Below, in pieces: positions 1 to 4,264 of a DNA stretch of 5,482 nt. Position 1 is the stretch's first letter; each line of letters begins with the position of its first letter. The DNA comes from Flavobacteriales bacterium (GTDB lineage: Bacteria; Bacteroidota; Bacteroidia; Flavobacteriales; BACL11), in assembly GCA_002730985.1 (NCBI GenBank), contig PCBP01000017.1, positions 3,122 to 8,603 on the forward strand, in the 5' to 3' direction. The notes under the pieces are model-generated. The model had not been told where the DNA came from, made no database searches, and saw nothing but the letters and a program-made list of their open reading frames with translations. A program made the position numbers and the translations under genes.

Positions 1-164
1 GTCATGTCTTCGTCATAAAATTGTCCAACATAACCATGAGGCAAAGAATCAGGATCCAACCCATAATTTGCACTAATAGGATAATAGGTGTAATCTATTA
101 CACATTGTCCTGAAACAAGAAAAACACTAATTAAAAATAAGAAACTACATAATAACCCTTTCAC
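1..164 (-). CDS. Secreted protein of unknown function, N-terminal part
   Basis: This is the first 54 codons of a minus-strand gene that continues beyond the left edge. The start is a GTG at 164-162; an in-frame TAA lies four codons upstream and no in-frame ATG follows nearby. The product begins with a clear signal peptide: one lysine, then a hydrophobic stretch (LLCSFLFLISVFLVSG) ending near SGQ at residues 18-20, so it should be exported across the inner membrane. The visible mature part (from C21) is rich in Tyr, Pro and Asp and contains PDSLPHGYVGQFYDED, which resembles the opening of large Bacteroidota secreted proteins with Ig-like domains and a C-terminal type IX secretion sorting signal. 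That resemblance is inference; the C-terminus is not visible. The cysteine after the signal peptide is preceded by Gln, so a lipoprotein is unlikely. A promoter candidate lies at 186-217. Confidence 0.75.
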   Translation of the reverse strand, partial: MKGLLCSFLFLISVFLVSGQCVIDYTYYPISANYGLDPDSLPHGYVGQFYDEDM

Positions 165-185
165 AATTCTTTTTTATTCAGAAGA

Positions 186-217
186 CAATATTACATTATT
201 TTGCTGAAAATTACAAA
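186..217 (-). promoter_or_regulatory. Bacteroidota-type promoter candidate for the left secreted gene
   Basis: Read on the minus strand, TTTG (217-214) is followed after 20 nt by TAATATTG (193-186). This fits the Bacteroidota consensus (TTTG at -33, about 19-23 nt, TAnnTTTG at -7) with one mismatch in the -7 box. Transcription would start roughly 20 nt before the GTG codon at 164. It suggests the secreted gene is transcribed separately from ahcY, which lies upstream in the same orientation. Motif match only. Confidence 0.45.
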
Positions 218-292
218 TCAAGTTAAGGATCATATGGAAGATGTAAAGTATGACATCTCAAGACTTTCTCTCAATCAATAAACACTAAAGCT

Positions 293-1600
293 TTAATACC
301 TATAGTATTCTGGCTTATAAGGTCCATCAACAGTTACGCCAATATATTCCGCCTGATCAGGACGTAAAGTTTCTAAATCAACACCAATTTTTGCTAAATG
401 TAATCGAGCTACTTTCTCATCCAAATGTTTAGGCAACATATAAACTTTATTCTCATATTTATCTGAGTTATTCCAAAGCTCTAATTGAGCCAGCACCTGA
501 TTAGTAAATGAATTAGACATGACAAATGAAGGATGACCAGTTGCACAGCCTAAATTCACTAACCTGCCTTCTGCCAACAAAATAATGTCTTTTCCTTCTA
601 TAGTATACATATCTACTTGCGGCTTTATTGTATTCTTAGTGTGGCCCCAATTATCATTAAGCCAAGACACATCAATCTCATTATCAAAGTGTCCAATATT
701 ACATACAATAGTTTTGTCTTTCATAGTCTCAAAATGATGGGACTGAATAATATCCTTATTTCCTGTTGTGGTAACAATGATATCTGAATTTCTACACGCA
801 TCATCCATTCTTTTAACAGCAAAACCATCCATAGCTGCTTGCAACGCACAAATAGGATCAATCTCAGTAATAGTAACTCGAGCACCTGCCCCTCTAAGCG
901 AAGCAGCTGATCCTTTTCCAACATCTCCATATCCAGCAACAACAGCAACTTTACCAGCCATCATCACATCTGTAGCTCTTCTAATTGCGTCAACTAATGA
1001 TTCTTTACAGCCATACTTATTGTCAAACTTTGATTTGGTTACTGAGTCATTAATATTTATAGCAGGAAGAGTAAGAGTGCCCTTCTCCATTCTTTCATAA
1101 AGCCTATGAACTCCTGTAGTAGTTTCCTCTGAAAGACCTTTAATACCCTCAATCATGTCAGGGAATCTGTCGAGCACCATATTGGTTAAATCACCACCAT
1201 CATCTAAGATCATATTCAATGATTTCCCTCCTTCAAAAGCATTAAGTGTCTGTAAGATACACCAATCAAACTCTTCTTCATTCATTCCTTTCCAAGCAAA
1301 AACAGGAACTCCTGTTGCCGCAATTGCTGCTGCTGCCTGATCTTGAGTGGAAAATATATTGCAAGAAGACCATGAAACCTCCGCTCCTAAATGAACTAAT
1401 GTTTCAATTAAAACGGCTGTTTGAATTGTCATATGTAAACATCCTGCAATCCTTGCCCCTTCTAATGGCTTACTAGATCCAAACTCTTCACGAATAGCCA
1501 TTAATCCTGGCATCTCTGCCTCTGCTAATGTTATTTCTTTTCTCCCCCATTCTGATAATGAGATGTCTTTTATTTTATAATTCATAATTTCCAATTCCAT
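293..1600 (-). CDS. ahcY: Adenosylhomocysteinase (S-adenosyl-L-homocysteine hydrolase)
   Basis: The enzyme reversibly hydrolyses S-adenosylhomocysteine to adenosine and homocysteine using tightly bound NAD+. This relieves product inhibition of SAM-dependent methyltransferases and feeds the methionine cycle in the cytoplasm. At 435 residues it is full length. Substrate-domain residues known from the human enzyme are present at an offset of +3: H56 (CLHMT), D134 (LDDGGDLTN), E159 (SEETTTGV), K189 and D193 ([10 protein letters not shown]), N194 and C198. The Rossmann NAD site is GYGDVGKG at 223-230, with the ribose-binding acidic residue E246 (ITEIDP). H304 (NIGHFD), N349 and H356 (GHPSF) are also kept. 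The C-terminal tail PYKPEYYRY carries K429 and Y433, which reach into the neighbouring subunit's cofactor site in the tetramer. Start: ATG at 1600 is the furthest upstream; a second in-frame ATG at 1585 gives a 430-residue protein beginning [10 protein letters not shown] and is also plausible. It is transcribed divergently from the phosphopantetheinyl transferase gene. Confidence 0.97.
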   Translation of the reverse strand: MELEIMNYKIKDISLSEWGRKEITLAEAEMPGLMAIREEFGSSKPLEGARIAGCLHMTIQTAVLIETLVHLGAEVSWSSCNIFSTQDQAAAAIAATGVPVFAWKGMNEEEFDWCILQTLNAFEGGKSLNMILDDGGDLTNMVLDRFPDMIEGIKGLSEETTTGVHRLYERMEKGTLTLPAININDSVTKSKFDNKYGCKESLVDAIRRATDVMMAGKVAVVAGYGDVGKGSAASLRGAGARVTITEIDPICALQAAMDGFAVKRMDDACRNSDIIVTTTGNKDIIQSHHFETMKDKTIVCNIGHFDNEIDVSWLNDNWGHTKNTIKPQVDMYTIEGKDIILLAEGRLVNLGCATGHPSFVMSNSFTNQVLAQLELWNNSDKYENKVYMLPKHLDEKVARLHLAKIGVDLETLRPDQAEYIGVTVDGPYKPEYYRY

Positions 1601-1619
1601 ATTTATTTTTTTCGGGCTG

Positions 1620-1627
1620 CAAATATA
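1620..1627 (-). promoter_or_regulatory. Promoter -7 box for ahcY
   Basis: On the minus strand this reads TATATTTG followed by CAG, an exact match to the Bacteroidota -7 consensus TAnnTTTG. Transcription would begin near 1615, about 15 nt ahead of the ATG at 1600 or 30 nt ahead of the ATG at 1585. The short leader in the first case slightly favours the 1585 start. No good TTTG -33 element is seen; the best-placed tetramer, 19 nt upstream, is GGTG. Confidence 0.55.
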
Positions 1628-1638
1628 CGTATAATTAT

Positions 1639-1646
1639 TACTTTAG
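1639..1646 (+). promoter_or_regulatory. Weak promoter -7 candidate for the plus-strand operon
   Basis: TACTTTAG differs at one position from TAnnTTTG and lies 18 nt before the ATG at 1665. No convincing -33 box is present. It is offered because the divergent layout requires a plus-strand promoter within the 64-bp gap or inside the start of ahcY, and this is the best match seen there. If real, it lies back to back with the ahcY promoter, with only 11 nt between the two -7 boxes. Confidence 0.3.
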
Positions 1647-1664
1647 CACCTGATATTTTAAGTT

Positions 1665-2246
1665 ATGCCTATCATCCAAACAATAGAAGACCATAACTGC
1701 CAAATTGCGGTTTGGGACACGAAAGAATCCTTAAGAGAGCTTATTCAATCGTCTAAAAACTTAAACATCCCAAAGTTTGAAAGTGAAAAACGAAAAAAAG
1801 AGTTCCTATCCAGCAGGTTGTTGCTAAATAAACTTTTAAATACCAGCGTAATTTATTATAATACATATGGAGCTCCAGAAATTGAATATGATAAGTTTAT
1901 TGGCATTTCACATTCAAAAAATCTTACAGCGATTATTATAAGCAAAAACAAAGTTGGATTAGACATTGAGCAAATTAGCAATAAAACACTTAAATTGTCA
2001 TCAAAATTTATTGCAAAAAATAAGCACAATCCACTATCAAAAGAAAAAGCAACATTAATTTGGTGCTGTAAAGAAACTATCTATAAATGGCATCAAAAAG
2101 GAAATATTAATTTTATTTCAGATATAATAATTAAGCCATTTATACTTGAAGATAAAGGTGAAATAGATGCTAAATTTAAAAACAAAAAATTAACATTATA
2201 TTATAAAAAAATAGATACACATTTTTTAGTGTATGTTTGCAAATGA
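1665..2246 (+). CDS. 4'-phosphopantetheinyl transferase, Sfp superfamily
   Basis: The enzyme should transfer the 4'-phosphopantetheine arm of coenzyme A to a conserved serine on acyl or peptidyl carrier proteins, converting apo to holo form with Mg2+. The family signature is visible in the 193-residue product: ISHS at 81-84, GLDIE at 98-102 with the metal-binding acidic pair D100 and E102, and WCCKETIYKW at 133-142, matching WxxKExxxK with K136, E137 and K141. The N-terminal half is poorly conserved, as is usual. At 193 residues it is a little shorter than Bacillus Sfp (about 224) and much longer than the single-domain AcpS type (about 120), so it is a two-repeat pseudodimer form. It heads a plus-strand run, and the next gene starts 4 nt after its stop (or overlaps it by 14 nt). 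No polyketide or peptide synthetase gene is nearby, so the carrier protein it serves, whether fatty-acid ACP or a secondary-metabolism carrier, cannot be told here. Confidence 0.88.
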   Translation: MPIIQTIEDHNCQIAVWDTKESLRELIQSSKNLNIPKFESEKRKKEFLSSRLLLNKLLNTSVIYYNTYGAPEIEYDKFIGISHSKNLTAIIISKNKVGLDIEQISNKTLKLSSKFIAKNKHNPLSKEKATLIWCCKETIYKWHQKGNINFISDIIIKPFILEDKGEIDAKFKNKKLTLYYKKIDTHFLVYVCK

Positions 2247-2250
2247 AAGC

Positions 2251-2988
2251 ATGAATATTTATAAAAAAATAACAGTAAACAGAAAAGCAAATAAAAAGTC
2301 ATTTGCTCTTTTAATTGATCCTGACAAGCAGAATAAGAATCAACTTTTATCTATCATTGAGAAAGCAAATGATGCAAAGACGGATTACTTCTTTGTAGGA
2401 GGCAGCTTACTGACAAACGATAGTTTAGACCTTTGCTTAAATACTCTTAAAGAAAATTCAACAATCCCTATTGTCCTCTTCCCAGGAAATGCCATGCAAG
2501 TAAACGACAAAGCAGATGGCATACTATTCTTATCTTTAATCTCAGGAAGGAATGCGGAGATGCTTATAGGCAAGCAAGTTATTACCGCTCCTATCTTAAA
2601 ACAATCCTCTTTAGAAGTTTTGCCAACTGGCTATATACTTATTGATAGTGGCAAGCCAACCACTGTTTCTTATATGAGTAACACTACACCAATTCCAGCG
2701 AATAAAAATACCGTAGCAGCATGCACTGCAATGGCTGGTGAAATGTTAGGTTTGAAACTTATATTTATGGATGGCGGAAGTGGGGCTAAGATCCCGATTT
2801 CAGAGGCAATGATTAAAGAAGTTAGAAAATCTATTTCTGTGCCATTAATTATTGGAGGCGGAATTAACTCTGGAAAGAAAGCAATTGCAAATTGCAAGGC
2901 AGGAGCAGACATTATTGTTGTAGGCAATGCTATTGAGAAGAACAATAACCTAATTACTGAGATTGCAAATGCAGTACACAGCTGCTAA
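2251..2988 (+). CDS. Geranylgeranylglyceryl/heptaprenylglyceryl phosphate synthase family protein
   Basis: A TIM-barrel prenyltransferase predicted to join a polyprenyl diphosphate to sn-glycerol 1-phosphate, giving a prenyl-glyceryl phosphate. The family includes archaeal GGGP synthase and Bacillus PcrB. Numbered from the 2251 start (245 residues), hallmarks are LLIDPDK near 20-26, FVGGSLLTN near 48-56, PIVLFPGN near 73-80, YILIDSGKPTTV near 128-139, and the phosphate-binding loops GGSG (175-178), GGGIN (202-206) and GNAIE (225-229). Length and motif order fit a complete enzyme. An in-frame ATG at 2233 would add six residues and overlap the previous stop by 14 nt. I prefer 2251 because the product then begins MNIYKKI, the usual distance before the LLIDPDK strand, and because an AAATGAAAG purine stretch precedes it. 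It is tightly coupled to the phosphopantetheinyl transferase gene. Prenyl chain length cannot be read reliably by eye; Bacteroidota members are generally grouped with the GGGP-forming branch. Confidence 0.92.
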   Translation: MNIYKKITVNRKANKKSFALLIDPDKQNKNQLLSIIEKANDAKTDYFFVGGSLLTNDSLDLCLNTLKENSTIPIVLFPGNAMQVNDKADGILFLSLISGRNAEMLIGKQVITAPILKQSSLEVLPTGYILIDSGKPTTVSYMSNTTPIPANKNTVAACTAMAGEMLGLKLIFMDGGSGAKIPISEAMIKEVRKSISVPLIIGGGINSGKKAIANCKAGADIIVVGNAIEKNNNLITEIANAVHSC

Positions 2989-3021
2989 CTTCAATTAATT
3001 TAATACAAAAAGAGATTATCT

Positions 3022-3615
3022 ATGACTGAAATAGCTCTTTTTTTTAGTAATTTAAATTTTAATTGGAATACTAGCGAAAGTATCGCGGTTTTATTTTCAA
3101 TTACATATGTAATATTAGCTGCAAAGCAAAATATTTGGTGTTGGGCTTTTGCTGCCATCAGCGTAATACTTTACATTTACATTTGCTTTACTACACAGCT
3201 TTTTGCTGAAACATTTTTGCAATTTTTCTACCTTTATATGGCAGCATATGGCTACTACAATTGGAATAAATCAGAAGAGATTAATGCTAGCCAATGGAGC
3301 GCTAGTCGACATCTATTTTTAATACTCTGTGGAAGTATTTTAGCGTTTTTGACAGGTTTTTATTTTGCAACTTACACTCAAGCTAAGATGCCAATTATTG
3401 ATTCATTTACGACTGTCTTCTCTATTATAGCAACCTACATGATTACTAAAAAGATTTTAGAAAACTGGCTATATTGGATAGTAATTGATGTTACATCAAT
3501 TTATATATACTTTAACCGAGACTTACATCTGACATCTTTACTTTTTATGGCGTATACTATTATTTCTGTTTTCGGATATTTTTATTGGCTAAAAAAGGAG
3601 AAGGCAAATGCTTAA
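3022..3615 (+). CDS. pnuC: PnuC-family vitamin transporter (nicotinamide riboside or thiamine)
   Basis: An inner-membrane facilitator of 197 residues with about seven hydrophobic segments (near 18-34, 38-56, 62-80, 97-117, 127-144, 148-166, 171-190). This is the 3+1+3 topology and length usual for PnuC. Family features include ETFLQFFYLYMAAYGYYNW (63-81), the P..DSFTT stretch at 124-131, ENWLYWIVID (147-156) with W149, W152 and D156, and a short charged C-terminus. PnuC proteins let nicotinamide riboside diffuse inward, and metabolic trapping by phosphorylation drives uptake. Closely related PnuT proteins carry thiamine and often sit in TPP-regulated clusters. The TPP riboswitch about 0.5 kb downstream, next to a TonB receptor, favours PnuT, while the adjacent NadR-like kinase favours nicotinamide riboside; the sequence alone does not settle this. 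The start ATG is preceded by a purine-rich AAAAAGAGA (3006-3014) at normal spacing. It follows the previous gene by 33 nt with no visible promoter, so co-transcription is likely. Confidence 0.9.
   Translation: MTEIALFFSNLNFNWNTSESIAVLFSITYVILAAKQNIWCWAFAAISVILYIYICFTTQLFAETFLQFFYLYMAAYGYYNWNKSEEINASQWSASRHLFLILCGSILAFLTGFYFATYTQAKMPIIDSFTTVFSIIATYMITKKILENWLYWIVIDVTSIYIYFNRDLHLTSLLFMAYTIISVFGYFYWLKKEKANA
3595..3604 (+). promoter_or_regulatory. Strong Shine-Dalgarno inside the end of pnuC
   Basis: AAGGAGAAGG lies in the last codons of pnuC, with AAGGAG ending 7 nt before the kinase ATG at 3608. It is the best ribosome-binding site in the window and fixes the kinase start, which overlaps the pnuC stop by 8 nt. 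The arrangement implies translational coupling of transporter and kinase. Confidence 0.7.
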
Positions 3616-4105
3616 AGTTATTATAACAGGCCCTGAAAGCAGTGGGAAAACTACTTTGTGTGAATCGCTGTCAAAACATTTCAAAATCCCATTTGCTAAA
3701 GAATATGCTAGAGAATATCTTCAGAAAAAAAATAAAAATTACATACAAGAAGATTTAACTAAGATTGCCGAAGGACAATTAATTTCTGAGAGAAAACACA
3801 TACTTTTAGATACTGACTTAATTACCATTAAAGTTTGGAGCAATTATAAATATGGCAGCTGTAATAAATGGATCTTAGAAAAGATTGAAAACCAAAAATC
3901 TGAAAATCGCTTGTATCTTTTATGCAAACCAGACATAGAATGGAAGAAGGACAATTTGAGAGAAAATCCAAAAAATAGGAAGGATCTTTTTGAACTTTAT
4001 AAAAAAGAACTTAAAAAACTAAAGCATGATTTTTTTATTATTGAAGGTAATGACAGAATAGAAAATGCTATTTCAAAAATAATATCAAAAAATTTTTTTA
4101 TCTGA
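3608..4105 (+). CDS. NadR-type P-loop kinase/ATPase (ribosylnicotinamide-kinase-like domain)
   Basis: A 165-residue soluble P-loop protein resembling the C-terminal kinase domain of NadR, without the nucleotidyltransferase or helix-turn-helix parts. The Walker A motif is GPESSGKTT at 8-16. FAKEYAREYL (29-38) matches the conserved E-Y-A-R-E segment after the first helix. LLDTDLITIKVW (66-77) supplies the Walker-B-like acidic residues D68 and D70. PDIEWKKDNLREN (108-120) with R118 and R124 looks like the lid and nucleotide-binding region. Standalone proteins of this type are common in Bacteroidota, and nicotinamide riboside kinase activity is the family-based prediction. Its gene overlaps pnuC by 8 nt, which strongly suggests that it phosphorylates whatever the transporter brings in. 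With a TPP riboswitch and TonB receptor immediately downstream, thiamine is an alternative substrate; that is inference. The tail after residue 145 is lysine- and isoleucine-rich with no recognisable motif. Confidence 0.8.
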   Translation: MLKVIITGPESSGKTTLCESLSKHFKIPFAKEYAREYLQKKNKNYIQEDLTKIAEGQLISERKHILLDTDLITIKVWSNYKYGSCNKWILEKIENQKSENRLYLLCKPDIEWKKDNLRENPKNRKDLFELYKKELKKLKHDFFIIEGNDRIENAISKIISKNFFI

Positions 4106-4123
4106 AATCGATTCATAATTTTG
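4093..4123 (+). promoter_or_regulatory. Promoter for the riboswitch-receptor transcript
   Basis: TAATTTTG at 4116-4123 followed by CA is an exact match to the Bacteroidota -7 box TAnnTTTG. A TTTT at 4093-4096, 19 nt upstream and overlapping the end of the kinase gene, is a one-mismatch -33 element. The predicted transcription start falls around 4127, precisely where the riboswitch P1 stem begins. The riboswitch is therefore probably at the very 5' end of the mRNA, and the receptor can be expressed independently of the upstream operon. Confidence 0.6.
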
Positions 4124-4126
4124 CAT

Positions 4127-4206
4127 GATCTTATAGCGGGGTGCCAAAAAGGCTGAGATTACACCCATTGAACCTGATCTGGTAATTCAGAATAGGGAAA
4201 TGAGTC
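4127..4206 (+). ncRNA. TPP riboswitch (THI element) aptamer
   Basis: This RNA leader binds thiamine pyrophosphate and represses the downstream gene when the vitamin is plentiful. Conserved blocks occur in order: GCGGGGTGCC (4136-4145), GGCTGAGATTACACCC (4151-4166) containing the CUGAGA pyrimidine-binding core, GAACCTGATCTGG (4170-4182), and AATAGGGAAATGA (4191-4203). Pairings worked out by eye: P1, GA-CTTAT (4127-4128, 4130-4134) with ATGAGTC (4200-4206), one bulged T; P2, GGGTG (4139-4143) with CACCC (4162-4166); P3, only CC/GG or GCC/GGC around an A5 loop (4146-4150), a minimal version; P5, CTGG (4179-4182) with TCAG (4187-4190). The core is complete and should be functional. It immediately precedes the TonB receptor gene. 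Confidence 0.95.
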
Positions 4207-4252
4207 AACATTAATTAAAACAAGTAGCAACCCCATTATACTTGTTAATGTT
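4207..4252 (+). promoter_or_regulatory. Putative riboswitch expression-platform hairpin
   Basis: Directly after P1, AACATTA (4207-4213) pairs perfectly with TAATGTT (4246-4252), and ACAAGTA (4220-4226) pairs perfectly with TACTTGT (4239-4245). A 6-nt bulge (4214-4219) and a 12-nt loop (4227-4238) complete it, giving 14 base pairs in total. The sequence after it is A-rich, not T-rich, so it is not an intrinsic terminator. It ends 12 nt before the receptor ATG, close enough to hinder ribosome binding. The loop contains GCAACCCC, which can pair with the aptamer's GGGGTGC (4138-4144). Structure is seen by eye; the regulatory role is inferred. Confidence 0.5.
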
Positions 4253-4264
4253 AATAAAAAAATC

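Noticed and set aside
98..125. Lipoprotein signal (lipobox) in the left secreted protein, because a cysteine follows the signal peptide.
   Set aside because: The residues before the cysteine are S-G-Q; a lipobox needs Gly, Ala or Ser at the position just before it, so ordinary signal peptidase I cleavage is more likely.
238..259. Small stem-loop (AGATGT/ACATCT, 8-nt loop) downstream of ahcY, considered as its terminator.
   Set aside because: Only 6-7 base pairs with a weak loop, and no T-run follows in either direction.
768..1476. Plus-strand open frames antisense to ahcY (for example 768-1100, 1155-1340, 1246-1476) and a minus-strand one at 721-948.
   Set aside because: They overlap a fully conserved ahcY in other frames, have low-complexity products (Ala/Ser- or Leu-rich) and no recognisable motif or ribosome-binding site.
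2385..2945. Minus-strand open frames opposite the GGGP synthase gene (2385-2573, 2670-2945).
   Set aside because: They are mirror images of a well-conserved gene in an operon on the other strand; the hydrophobic, proline-rich products come from the reverse complement of Gly/Ile-rich coding sequence.
4070..4108. Inverted repeat ATTTCA/TGAAAT around the kinase stop with an inner A-run and T-run, considered as a terminator.
   Set aside because: It is almost pure A/T with no G/C stem core, and such repeats arise easily by chance in this AT-rich sequence.
4207..4260. Intrinsic terminator after the TPP aptamer.
   Set aside because: The hairpin is strong, but it is AT-rich and followed by an A-run rather than a T-run on the transcribed strand, so it was called an expression-platform hairpin instead.
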